Positions 1 through 6,680 of a stretch of DNA of 19,801 bases are shown in pieces. Source of the DNA: JAHFRG01 sp036522275 (GTDB taxonomy: Bacteria; Pseudomonadota; Gammaproteobacteria; Burkholderiales; JAHFRG01); the NCBI GenBank assembly GCA_036522275.1, contig DATDGC010000032.1, positions 1-19,801 of the forward strand. Direction: 5' to 3'. The position numbers and the translations under genes were made by a program. The notes under the pieces were generated by a model. The model worked only from the letters and a program-made list of their open reading frames with translations. It was not told the origin of the DNA and searched no databases. The first letter of the stretch is position 1. Every line of letters starts with the position of its first letter.

Positions 1-67
1 GCGGACGTTTGACTGGACCTACGTCATCAGCTTGGGAAGCCTTTGTTCTACATTGAACTACACCCGA
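1..67 (-). pseudogene. decayed tRNA-Gly(CCC) copy
   Basis: Read on the minus strand this stretch follows the intact tRNA-Gly at 700-773 along its whole length. The acceptor 5' strand, D arm and anticodon loop TTCCCAA are well kept (30-66). The T arm and 3' acceptor strand are recognisable but eroded (1-29). One base is missing from the D arm, the anticodon stem no longer pairs fully, and the first acceptor pair is lost. It is therefore probably not functional. The copy abuts the window edge, so its 3' CCA cannot be judged. Confidence 0.6.
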
Positions 68-230
68 GATGGAAATTATTTTACGACAATTTCCCATATC
101 TCCAGACACTGCGATGCGGTTATAGGAGGGCCCGAAAAGCAATCAGGACACTCGAGCCAACAGCTACATCGCCGCGGCGAGGAAAAAGAATCTCAACCTC
201 GACAGGCCACGTAATAGAGTCATCACCGAG

Positions 231-239
231 TGGTATAAT
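231..239 (+). promoter_or_regulatory. extended -10 promoter for the coiled-coil gene
   Basis: TGGTATAAT is a perfect extended -10 element (TGnTATAAT) about 50 bases before the start codon of the next gene. No good -35 hexamer lies at 16-18 bases spacing, which is typical of extended -10 promoters. Transcription would begin near 246 and leave a leader of about 45 bases. Confidence 0.5.
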
Positions 240-290
240 TTAATTGTAAGTTGCAAGTTCCTATCCCTCACCATTCAGCAGGAGAACGCC

Positions 291-584
291 ATGATGACCC
301 GTGACGAATATGTGCAGAAACTGAAGACACAACTCGACCAATGGAACAGCGAAATCACCAAGTGGGAAGAAAAAACCAAGTCTGCCCAGACGAAGATGAA
401 GGGGGATTATGATAAGCAGCTCAAGGCCTTCCGCTCACGCCGCGACGAGGCGATGACCCAGCTGCGACAGGTTCAGGCAGCCTCAGGCGAGGCGTGGACT
501 GAAATGATGCGCGGCGCCGACGAGGCGTGGGCAAGGTTGCGCGAAGCGTTCACCAATGCGCGCTCGCATTTCGATAAAAAATAA
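291..584 (+). CDS. small coiled-coil protein, sll1863-type stress-response family
   Basis: This is a 97-residue, highly charged, probably all-helical protein with no signal peptide or membrane segment. The start TREEYV-like stretch (TRDEYVQKLKTQLDQWN) and the C-terminal EAWTEM...DEAWARLREAF pattern resemble small proteobacterial and cyanobacterial coiled-coil proteins annotated as sll1863-family stress-response proteins. Their molecular role is unsettled. AGGAG at 280-284 lies six bases before the ATG at 291. An ATG immediately follows (MM), so either could be used. The gene stands alone, with its own extended -10 promoter upstream and a minus-strand tRNA gene downstream. The family assignment is from remembered sequence similarity only; the coding call is firmer than the name. 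Confidence 0.8.
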   Translation: MMTRDEYVQKLKTQLDQWNSEITKWEEKTKSAQTKMKGDYDKQLKAFRSRRDEAMTQLRQVQAASGEAWTEMMRGADEAWARLREAFTNARSHFDKK

Positions 585-699
585 CCGGGAAATAAGCGAA
601 GCTCTTCCGGTCATCGGCCGCAGGTTCTGTTCAGCGTCCGCGCCCTCGTGGGACTTAATCAAAGGTTCCCTAGGCGGGTGCACGGCACGGGAAAGGTGC

Positions 700-773
700 T
701 GGAGCGGGTGATGGGAATCGAACCCACGTCTAAAGCTTGGGAAGCTTTCATTCTACCATTGAACTACACCCGC
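700..773 (-). tRNA. tRNA-Gly(CCC), CCA encoded
   Basis: Reverse-complement reading gives a full cloverleaf. The acceptor stem GCGGGTG pairs with CACCCGC. The D arm contains GTTCAATGGTAGAAT. The anticodon stem AAAGC/GCTTT encloses loop TTCCCAA, so the anticodon is CCC. The T arm is TGGG-TTCGATT-CCCA, followed by discriminator T and a genomically encoded CCA at 700-702. It closely resembles E. coli glyU, the tRNA that reads GGG. It is transcribed away from thiS. Confidence 0.95.
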
Positions 774-786
774 GTGATAGAATCAA

Positions 787-792
787 ATCTTA
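787..792 (-). promoter_or_regulatory. possible -10 box of the tRNA-Gly gene
   Basis: On the minus strand TAAGAT lies 13 bases before the first base of the mature tRNA, a reasonable position for a -10 element. No convincing -35 hexamer was found upstream, so this is only a positional guess. It sits in the 43-base space shared with the thiS start. Confidence 0.25.
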
Positions 793-816
793 CCTGAATT
801 TAAGCGTGCATAGAAA

Positions 817-1020
817 GTGATTGCACTGACCATCAACGGTGTATCGCACCGTTTTGAAGACGCCCAGAATGTGGCACATCTGCTCGAGTGCTTGCATCTT
901 AAAGGCAAGCGCCTAGCGCTGGAAAAAAACGGCGAGATCGTTCCGCGCAGCCGTTTCAAGCAGGAAATGCTTTATGACGGCGACAGGCTGGAAATCGTCA
1001 TCGCCGTCGGCGGAGGTTAA
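817..1020 (+). CDS. thiS: ThiS, sulfur-carrier protein for thiazole synthesis
   Basis: This is a 67-residue ubiquitin-fold sulfur carrier. In the family the C-terminal glycine is adenylated and then thiocarboxylated, and it delivers sulfur to ThiG to build the thiamin thiazole ring. The sequence ends in VGGG, the required Gly-Gly tail, and starts with the usual short beta-strand (IALTINGV). The length is typical. The start is GTG at 817; an in-frame TAG at 811 rules out a longer protein, and no ATG is available. No strong Shine-Dalgarno is visible. The gap to the tRNA-Gly is too short for a TPP riboswitch. thiG follows after 91 bases filled by a repeat element, and the two genes probably form an operon. 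Confidence 0.92.
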   Translation: MIALTINGVSHRFEDAQNVAHLLECLHLKGKRLALEKNGEIVPRSRFKQEMLYDGDRLEIVIAVGGG

Positions 1021-1031
1021 ACTGCGGTGAA

Positions 1032-1102
1032 GAGTGAGGTGTGAGGAGTAAGGAGTAGACACCCGTGACTTAACACCTCACCCCTTACCCCTCACTCCTT
1101 AC
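1032..1102. repeat. purine/pyrimidine inverted repeat, copy 1 (GTAAGGAGTGAGG family)
   Basis: A purine-rich arm (1032-1059) is followed by a pyrimidine-rich arm (1073-1102). GTAAGGAGT at 1048-1056 is the exact reverse complement of 1094-1102, and GTGAGGTGT at 1034-1042 of 1073-1081. The two pairings cross, so they are alternatives or a pseudoknot rather than one simple hairpin. The pyrimidine arm contains CTCACCCCTTACCCCTCACT, which recurs in inverted orientation at 4141-4170. The element fills the thiS-thiG gap and leaves thiG with no clear Shine-Dalgarno. Confidence 0.7.
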
Positions 1103-1111
1103 GAATTCAAT

Positions 1112-1915
1112 ATGGACAATTTAGTTATCGCCGGTAAAGCCTATACTTCCCGCCTGCTTGTGGGCACCGGCAAATACAAGAATTTCGCCGAGACGCGCGC
1201 CGCCATCGAAGCAAGCGGCGCGCAAATCGTTACCGTGGCCATCCGCCGCACCAATATCGGCCAGAACCCCAACGAACCAAACCTGCTGGAGGTCATTCCG
1301 CCCTCCCGTTACACCATTCTGCCCAACACCGCGGGCTGTTACACAGCTGATGACGCAATACGCACGCTGCGCCTGGCGCGCGAACTGCTCGATGGCCACG
1401 ATTTGGTTAAATTGGAAGTACTGGGCGACCCGCACACGCTTTATCCCAACGTGGTGGAGACCCTGAGCGCAGCAGATAAGCTGGTTAAGGAGGGCTTCAA
1501 GGTAATGGTTTACACTTCGGATGATCCGATTATCGCCAAGCAACTTGAAGAAATCGGTTGCGTCGCGGTGATGCCATTGGCATCGCTGATCGGCTCGGGA
1601 ATGGGTATCCTCAACCCGTATAATCTGCAAATCATCATTGAAAATGCCAAGGTGCCGGTGCTGGTGGATGCGGGAGTCGGCACCGCCTCGGATGCGGCGA
1701 TCGCCATGGAGCTGGGCTGCGACGGCGTGCTGATGAATACCGCGATTGCCGCCGCGCAGAATCCGGTGCTGATGGCTTCCGCCATGAAAAAAGCCATCGA
1801 AGCCGGACGCGAAGCGTATCTCGCTGGGCGCATGGCGAAGAAACTTTATAGCGCCGTCCCCAGTTCGCCAACCACTGGCATGATCGCAGCCGGCGGCAAA
1901 AACCAAGCCGCATAA
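1112..1915 (+). CDS. thiG: ThiG, thiazole synthase
   Basis: This 267-residue TIM-barrel enzyme condenses 1-deoxy-D-xylulose 5-phosphate, dehydroglycine and ThiS-bound sulfur into thiazole phosphate in thiamin synthesis. Visible hallmarks are the N-terminal LVIAGKAYTSRLLVGTGKY block, the Schiff-base lysine K100 in LVKLEVLGD, and the phosphate-binding glycine segment near the C-terminal third (VLVDAGVGTASDAAIAMELG). The length is usual for the family. The start ATG at 1112 is well placed against homologues although only a weak ribosome-binding site precedes it, because the upstream DNA is a repeat. A glycine oxidase (ThiO) or ThiH partner is not in this window. Confidence 0.97.
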   Translation: MDNLVIAGKAYTSRLLVGTGKYKNFAETRAAIEASGAQIVTVAIRRTNIGQNPNEPNLLEVIPPSRYTILPNTAGCYTADDAIRTLRLARELLDGHDLVKLEVLGDPHTLYPNVVETLSAADKLVKEGFKVMVYTSDDPIIAKQLEEIGCVAVMPLASLIGSGMGILNPYNLQIIIENAKVPVLVDAGVGTASDAAIAMELGCDGVLMNTAIAAAQNPVLMASAMKKAIEAGREAYLAGRMAKKLYSAVPSSPTTGMIAAGGKNQAA

Positions 1916-1973
1916 ATTGGGCTGCTGGTCGCCGCCTGCTGCGACCGAATCCCAAAAATTCTGAAGTGTCCCA

Positions 1974-2666
1974 ATGCGTCCCATCCGCAGCTTCGTTCTC
2001 CGTCAGGGCAGGATTTCAAAAGCCCAAAGCCGCGCTTACCAGGAACTGCTGCCGAAATACAGCATTCCCTACTCGGAAAGCCCGCTGGATTTGGACCAGA
2101 TATTTGGGCGCGATGCACCTAAAATCCTGGAAATCGGCTTTGGCATGGGCGAAACCAGCACGGCCATCGCGCAGGCAAATCCGCAAAACGATTATCTGGG
2201 GATCGAAGTGCACACGCCCGGGGTGGGCAGCCTGCTGAAGCAGATTGAGGCCGCGCGCCTAAGCAATCTCCGCATCATCCAGCATGATGCAGTGGAAGTG
2301 CTGAAAAACATGATTCCGCCCGTCTCGCTTGCCGGAGTGCACATTTTCTTTCCCGACCCCTGGCCGAAAACACGCCATCACAAGCGGCGCCTGATCCAGC
2401 CTGAATTCATATCGCTGCTGTGCGAACGGCTCAAAGCAGGCGGCTATCTCCACGTCGCGACCGACTGGAAGGATTACGCAGAACATATTCTGTCGGTAAT
2501 GAGCAGCGAGCCACGGCTCGCCAATACGGCGCAAGATTATGCGCCGCGTCCGGAATACCGTCCGCTCACCAAGTTCGAGCTACGCGGGTTGAAGCTCGGA
2601 CACCCGGTGTGGGATTTAGTCTTTAAAAGAATCCAGGACATTCAAAATAACAACGAAGCGAATTGA
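1974..2666 (+). CDS. trmB: TrmB, tRNA (guanine-N7-)-methyltransferase
   Basis: This 230-residue Rossmann-fold methyltransferase forms m7G at position 46 of tRNA using S-adenosylmethionine. Visible motifs are the SAM-binding EIGFGMGE (53-60), the acidic motif GIEVH (77-81) that binds the SAM ribose, and the family signature FFPDPWPKTRHHKRRL (125-140), followed by the C-terminal TKFELRG element that contacts substrate. ATG at 1974 gives the normal family start (RSFVLRQGR). No strong ribosome-binding site is visible. It lies 58 bases after thiG on the same strand and may be co-transcribed. Its transcript runs into the repeat-filled gap facing hemW. Confidence 0.96.
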   Translation: MRPIRSFVLRQGRISKAQSRAYQELLPKYSIPYSESPLDLDQIFGRDAPKILEIGFGMGETSTAIAQANPQNDYLGIEVHTPGVGSLLKQIEAARLSNLRIIQHDAVEVLKNMIPPVSLAGVHIFFPDPWPKTRHHKRRLIQPEFISLLCERLKAGGYLHVATDWKDYAEHILSVMSSEPRLANTAQDYAPRPEYRPLTKFELRGLKLGHPVWDLVFKRIQDIQNNNEAN

Positions 2667-2999
2667 CGTACCCCCTGTGAGTCGCCGAGTAGCGGAGCTT
2701 GGGCGGGAGAAGTCGGCGAGCACTGTCCGAGCGCGCAGCGCGAGTTGCGCAGCCGCCCGCCTAAGCGAGCAGCGCAAGGGAATCCAAAGGACGGCGAACC
2801 GGGGGCTGCCGCGACACGGTCAGCGAAGCTTGGGGTGCGGGAGCGGCAACAATAGCGCCCTATTTCACGATTGTTTATTGCGGCAGCTTGCGCCCCTTCC
2901 CGCTCCACGCTGCGCGAGTCCGAGTCCGGGGCGCCTTTTCTTTGGTGACTTTCTTTGGCCGGGCAAAGAAAGTCACCCGCTGCCGGGCGGTCCCGGCTC
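2667..2999. repeat. GC-rich dispersed intergenic element between convergent trmB and hemW
   Basis: The whole 333-base gap looks like one non-coding element. It opens with GTCGCCGAGTAGCGGAGCTT, continues with GCGCAGCGCGAG-type purine/GC blocks, and ends in a TTTCTTTGG/CCAAAGAAA hairpin. Similar elements, recognisable by short phrases such as gagcgcagcgag and the closing hairpin, are scattered through beta- and gammaproteobacterial genomes; this comparison is from memory. Open frames on both strands have no domain signature and are best treated as chance. Confidence 0.6.
2944..2977. terminator. perfect 14-bp hairpin, probable bidirectional transcription stop
   Basis: GGTGACTTTCTTTG (2944-2957) and its exact reverse complement (2964-2977) surround a six-base GCCGGG loop. 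There is no T run directly after either arm, so it is not a textbook intrinsic terminator. The extremely stable stem between two convergent genes (trmB plus, hemW minus) makes a transcript-end or 3'-protecting role likely. Confidence 0.5.
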
Positions 3000-4217
3000 T
3001 TAGATGAAAATCTGCAAAAGGTCATTCAGAAACCGCTGCCCGCGAAGTGTAGGAGCGATTTTTCGATGATCGCGAACGATCAAACCGCGCTGTTCAGCGA
3101 CACCCAGTCGCTCCTGCAGCAGTGTGATTGGAAGGCCGGTGCGCTCTTCAAATAAACTGGCGGGAAAACCGTCAATCAAGCGCAGCGCGTTCATCATGAA
3201 TTCAAAGCCGAGGTCGCGCACTTCTACTTCATTTTCCTGTTGCATCGCCTTGCCCTTTATACCCTGCTCCAGGTATTCCTTCGGCTGCTTGTAACGCATC
3301 TGGCGGATTATCTTTTGCGCAGAGCTGATTTTGCTGTGCGCGCCGGCGCCGATGCCGAGATAATCGCCGAAGAGCCAATAGTTCATATTGTGCCGGGACT
3401 GAAAACCCTTCTGCGCAAAAGCGGAAGTCTCGTAATGCTCGTAGCCGTGCGCAGCCAGCGTTTGCTCTATCGCCTCCTGCATTTCAGCGCTTGACTCGTC
3501 GTCTGGCAATTGCGGGGGGCGGCGGTGAAACAGCGTGTTGGGTTCGATGGTCAGGTGGTAGGCAGAAATATGCTGCGGGGCAAACGCCATCGCGGTTTCG
3601 ATATCCCGCCGCGCCTCTTCCACGTTTTGCCCGGGAAGCGCATACATCAAATCAAGATTGATGTTATCGAAATAAGTTTGTGCGATTTCGATAGCGCGGC
3701 GCGCATCAATGTCATCGTGAATCCGCCCCAGCGCTTTGAGATGCCGGGAATTGAAGCTCTGCACGCCGATTGACAGGCGATTGATTCCCGCAGCGCGGAA
3801 AGCGGCGAATTTTGCCGCTTCAAACGTGCCGGGGTTGGCCTCCAGTGTGATTTCGGCGTAGGCATCCACAGACAGGCGCGCGTGCAGCGCAACGAGAATC
3901 GCGTCAATGCTTTCTGCGCTCAGCAGGCTCGGCGTGCCGCCGCCGAAAAATACGCTGTGGATTTTGCGCCCCCGGATTTGCGGCAGCGCCGATTCCAGGT
4001 CCACCACTAGCGCTTCGACATACTGCCTTTCAGGCGGCTCCTCATGAATCTCATGTGAATTAAAGTCGCAATAGGGACATTTCTTCATGCACCACGGAAT
4101 GTGAATATAGAGCGCGAGCGGCGGCAACGCGCGCAAGCGCGGTGAGGAGTGAGGGGTAAGGGGTGAGGAGTAAACCCTGACCTCTGAATTCTGTTGTTCT
4201 CGTATTTCACTTCTCAT
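3000..4217 (-). CDS. hemW: HemW-type radical-SAM protein (heme chaperone, formerly annotated coproporphyrinogen III oxidase-like)
   Basis: This 405-residue radical-SAM protein carries the CxxxCxxC cluster motif at C43, C47 and C50 (CMKKCPYCDFNSHE) and the GGGTPS SAM-binding motif. The Cys arrangement and DFNSH tail match HemW, which binds heme and delivers it to respiratory enzymes. The usual family N-terminus corresponds to LPPLALYIHIPWC, beginning near residue 31. The preceding 25 or so residues are read from a purine/pyrimidine repeat. The ATG at 4217 has a good AGGAG six bases upstream, also supplied by the repeat. A TTG near residue 28-31 is a possible alternative start. The ATG lies three bases after the rdgB stop, suggesting translational coupling. 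Confidence 0.93.
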   Translation of the reverse strand: MRSEIREQQNSEVRVYSSPLTPHSSPRLRALPPLALYIHIPWCMKKCPYCDFNSHEIHEEPPERQYVEALVVDLESALPQIRGRKIHSVFFGGGTPSLLSAESIDAILVALHARLSVDAYAEITLEANPGTFEAAKFAAFRAAGINRLSIGVQSFNSRHLKALGRIHDDIDARRAIEIAQTYFDNINLDLMYALPGQNVEEARRDIETAMAFAPQHISAYHLTIEPNTLFHRRPPQLPDDESSAEMQEAIEQTLAAHGYEHYETSAFAQKGFQSRHNMNYWLFGDYLGIGAGAHSKISSAQKIIRQMRYKQPKEYLEQGIKGKAMQQENEVEVRDLGFEFMMNALRLIDGFPASLFEERTGLPITLLQERLGVAEQRGLIVRDHRKIAPTLRGQRFLNDLLQIFI

Positions 4218-4231
4218 GCCTTACTCCTTAC
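4141..4231. repeat. purine/pyrimidine inverted repeat, copy 2
   Basis: On the plus strand GGTGAGGAGTGAGGGG at 4141-4156 starts a purine-rich arm reaching 4172. A pyrimidine arm with CCTTACTCCTTAC closes at 4219-4231. Arms and order match copy 1 (1032-1102) in inverse orientation, with an unrelated centre. On the minus strand the element supplies the last codons of rdgB, the Shine-Dalgarno and ATG of hemW, and the first 25 or so hemW codons. Confidence 0.7.
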
Positions 4232-4817
4232 AAGCAGCTTGCAGCATGGCCGCAAGCTGCTTGAGCGCCTGACCGCGGTGGCTGATTTGGTTTTTCATTT
4301 CCGGCGGCAGCTCCGCTGCGGTCTTGCCAAGCTGCGGCAGATAAAACAGCGGATCGTAACCAAACCCGCCTTTACCGCGCGGTTCATGCAGGATTTCGCC
4401 CTGCCATTGCGCTTCGGCAATCAAGGGCTGCGGGTCGTCGACGTGACGCACCAGCACCAGCACGCAGTAGTAATGCGCCTTGCGATCGGTTGTGGAATGG
4501 AGCACCTGCAAAAGTTTTAGATTGTTGCGCTCATCGGATTTCGACTCGCCGGCGTAGCGCGCGGAAAGCACTCCGGGCCCGCCGTTCAGAACATCCACGC
4601 AAATCCCCGAATCGTCGGCGAGCGCCGGCAATCCGCTGTATCTGCTGGCATGGCGCGCTTTGTCGAGCGCATTTTCCATGAAATTCGCATGCGGCTCGTC
4701 CGCCTCGGAAATATTAAAAGCAGACTGCGGCACAACCTCAATTTTGAGCGGGGCAAGCAGCTCCTTAATCTCGCGCAGCTTGCCAGGGTTGTTGCTGGCT
4801 ATGACGAGTTTTTTCAT
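4221..4817 (-). CDS. rdgB: RdgB/HAM1-family XTP/dITP pyrophosphatase
   Basis: This 198-residue house-cleaning enzyme hydrolyses non-canonical purine triphosphates (dITP, XTP, ITP) to the monophosphates and so keeps them out of DNA and RNA. Family motifs are clear: the phosphate-binding SNNPGKLREI near the N-terminus, the catalytic-acid segment LADDSGICVD, GGPGVLSARYAG, and the base-pocket motif GGFGYDPLFY. The start ATG at 4817 gives the standard KKLVIASNNPGK N-terminus. The last residues (CKE) and stop are read from a repeat, so the exact C-terminus may differ from relatives. rph lies upstream on the same strand, separated by a 194-base palindromic insert; hemW follows after three bases. Confidence 0.96.
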   Translation of the reverse strand: MKKLVIASNNPGKLREIKELLAPLKIEVVPQSAFNISEADEPHANFMENALDKARHASRYSGLPALADDSGICVDVLNGGPGVLSARYAGESKSDERNNLKLLQVLHSTTDRKAHYYCVLVLVRHVDDPQPLIAEAQWQGEILHEPRGKGGFGYDPLFYLPQLGKTAAELPPEMKNQISHRGQALKQLAAMLQAACKE

Positions 4818-4830
4818 GGATTAGAACTTG

Positions 4831-5007
4831 TTAACCGCTGAGGACGCAGAGAAAGGCCAACTCAATCTTTTAACCGCCGATGAACGCAAATAAACGCAGT
4901 CCATACGATTTCATTCAGGATAAATTGTGGTTTCATCGGCGACTATCGGCGTTTATCGGCGGTCAGGATTAATTAGTTTTGCCTTCCTCCGCGTCCTCCG
5001 CGGTAAA
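4831..5007. repeat. nested palindrome between rph and rdgB
   Basis: Two inverted repeats sit one inside the other. The outer arms are 4831-4857 (TTAACCGCTGAGGACGCAGA start) and 4981-5007 (TCCGCGTCCTCCGCGGTAAA end). The inner arms are 4870-4899 (TTAACCGCCGATGAACGCAA start) and about 4938-4963 (ATCGGCGTTTATCGGCGGT). Both use the short tandem word GAACGC/GGACGC. These AACCGC...GACGCAGAG sequences are familiar intergenic repeats of many bacteria, here recalled from memory. The element is non-coding and splits an otherwise tight gene cluster. Confidence 0.75.
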
Positions 5008-5011
5008 AGCT

Positions 5012-5731
5012 TTACTTAACTTTCAAAGCGGCTTTCTGTTTGGCGATAAGCTGTTTGACCCCGGATTGCGCCAGATGGAGCATGGCATCCATCTGCTCGC
5101 GGCTGAACGGCTCGCCTTCGGCGGTGCCCTGCACTTCGACCAGGCCGCCGCTTCCAGTCATCACCACGTTCATGTCGGTATCACAAGCCGAATCTTCCCG
5201 GTAATCGAGATCGAGCACCGGCCTTCCTTGATATATGCCCACCGAAATCGCTGCGACGAAATCGGTGAGCGGCGAGGAGGCAATGGTTTTCTGCTTCAGC
5301 AGTTTGCTCACCGCATCGTGCAATGCTACAAAGGCGCCGGTGATGCTCGCAGTACGGGTGCCGCCATCCGCCTGGATCACGTCGCAATCAACCTGGATGG
5401 TGCGCTCGCCAAGCTTTTTCAAATCCACCACCGCGCGCAACGCGCGCCCGATGAGCCGCTGGATTTCGTGGGTGCGTCCCGATTGCTTGCCGCTAGCAGC
5501 CTCGCGCTGGGTGCGTGTGCCGGTGGAGCGCGGCAACATGCCGTATTCGGCAGTCACCCAGCCCTGGCTTTTCCCTTTTAAGAATGTTGGCACTCTTTCG
5601 TCCACGCTCGCGGTACAAACCACCTTGGTATCACCGCATTCGATCAGCACCGAGCCTTCCGCATGCTTGGTGTAATTGCGGGTAATCCGCACTTCGCGCA
5701 ACTCACCGGGTTTGCGTTTGCCTGAGCGCAT
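5012..5731 (-). CDS. rph: RNase PH, tRNA 3'-trimming phosphorolytic exoribonuclease
   Basis: This 239-residue enzyme removes nucleotides from tRNA precursor 3' ends with inorganic phosphate, releasing nucleoside diphosphates. It forms a hexameric ring in the family. Signatures are MRSGKRKPGELREVRITRNY at the N-terminus, the phosphate-binding STGTRTQREA region, and GGTRTASITGAFVALHDA. Length and start (ATG at 5731) are standard. The upstream phosphatase gene stops only two bases before this start, so translation is probably coupled. The downstream palindrome at 4831-5007 may shape the transcript end. Confidence 0.97.
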   Translation of the reverse strand: MRSGKRKPGELREVRITRNYTKHAEGSVLIECGDTKVVCTASVDERVPTFLKGKSQGWVTAEYGMLPRSTGTRTQREAASGKQSGRTHEIQRLIGRALRAVVDLKKLGERTIQVDCDVIQADGGTRTASITGAFVALHDAVSKLLKQKTIASSPLTDFVAAISVGIYQGRPVLDLDYREDSACDTDMNVVMTGSGGLVEVQGTAEGEPFSREQMDAMLHLAQSGVKQLIAKQKAALKVK

Positions 5732-5733
5732 GG

Positions 5734-6642
5734 TTATTTGGAGTAGTTCTCGATGGTTTCCTTAATTTCGGCGATCGCCTGCTCGATTTCCTCGTCAGTG
5801 ACCGCGGGAGCATCGTGCCCGCTGTCAAAGCCGCTCATTTGTGTCGTGAACGTATTAAGCGGCATGGTCTGAGTGGAAACTTCAGGAGCGGGCGCCTCGC
5901 GTGCTTCGCCGCTCCAAGTCATGCCTATGGCACTGAGATTATCGCTGTGCTCGCCCTCGCGAGCCTCCGCCTGGATCATCAGGTGCTGCACCGCCTGGAT
6001 CACCGGATAGCCGGAGATGACGGCGAGGATTTCATCGTCGGGAAGCGGATTCCACAGGCCGTCGCTGCACAATAGAAGAGTGTCACCATACCGCAGCGGT
6101 GTTTTCTTCGACACTTCCACTTCCGGTGACTGGGGTCCGCCGAGACAATTGTAAATTTTGTTGCGATCAGGGTAATTCGCGGCCTGCTTAAGGCTGATGC
6201 TGCCATTGTCCAGCATCTGCTGTAATCTGGAGTGGTCGCGGGTGCGCATCACCAGTTTCGAGCCGCGGAAAAAATACAAGCGCGAGTCCCCGGCATGCGC
6301 CCAGTAAGCGGTATCATCCTGCACGATGCACGCAACGCAGGTAGTGCGCGGCGTGTCCAGCAAATTGTGATTGCTAGCGTAACTTATAATCGCTTCGTGC
6401 GCATTATAAAATGCGGACTTGAGAAAAGTCTGCGGTTCCTTGAGTTTGGGATTGGCGTGTTTTTCAAAAGTCTCGAAGATAAGCTGCACCGCAAACTGCG
6501 CCGCCACTTCCCCGTGCAAATGCCCGCCCATGCCGTCGGCCAGCACCATCAGCAGTGCTTCGCGGCTGTATGAATGGGCGATGCGGTCCTGATTGTACTT
6601 CCTGCCGCCGATACGGCTGGTTTGGTAGATGGTGAATTTCAT
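5734..6642 (-). CDS. PP2C-family serine/threonine protein phosphatase
   Basis: This 302-residue soluble phosphatase is of the metal-dependent PPM/PP2C type. Metal- and phosphate-binding motifs are in the expected order: N-terminal RIGGRKYNQDR, LADGMGGH with D36, the central HAGDSRLYF, LLLCSDGLWN, and the C-terminal metal-binding SDNLSAI. The last 50 or so residues form an acidic tail with a probable helix (EEIEQAIAEIKETIENY). It is the likely antagonist of the kinase encoded immediately upstream on the same strand, and the pair is conserved between yicC and rph in many betaproteobacteria. No good Shine-Dalgarno precedes ATG 6642. Coupling to the kinase stop would explain that if the kinase ends in its alternative frame three bases away. 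Confidence 0.93.
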   Translation of the reverse strand: MKFTIYQTSRIGGRKYNQDRIAHSYSREALLMVLADGMGGHLHGEVAAQFAVQLIFETFEKHANPKLKEPQTFLKSAFYNAHEAIISYASNHNLLDTPRTTCVACIVQDDTAYWAHAGDSRLYFFRGSKLVMRTRDHSRLQQMLDNGSISLKQAANYPDRNKIYNCLGGPQSPEVEVSKKTPLRYGDTLLLCSDGLWNPLPDDEILAVISGYPVIQAVQHLMIQAEAREGEHSDNLSAIGMTWSGEAREAPAPEVSTQTMPLNTFTTQMSGFDSGHDAPAVTDEEIEQAIAEIKETIENYSK

Positions 6643-6680
6643 GCTTTAGCGGTCGCCCCGGCCGAGTGTATCGCGCAGGT

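Noticed and set aside
774..816. Possible TPP riboswitch before thiS
   Set aside because: Only 43 bases separate thiS from the tRNA-Gly gene, too short for a THI-box aptamer, and no THI-box motif is present.
1121..1984. 287-codon open frame opposite thiG
   Set aside because: It lies antisense to a complete, conserved thiG and has low-complexity His/Arg/Gly-rich composition typical of a shadow frame.
2642..3025. Open frames on both strands in the trmB-hemW gap
   Set aside because: They run through a dispersed repeat and its hairpin; composition is Arg/Ser/Pro-rich without motifs, as in commonly mis-annotated repeat frames.
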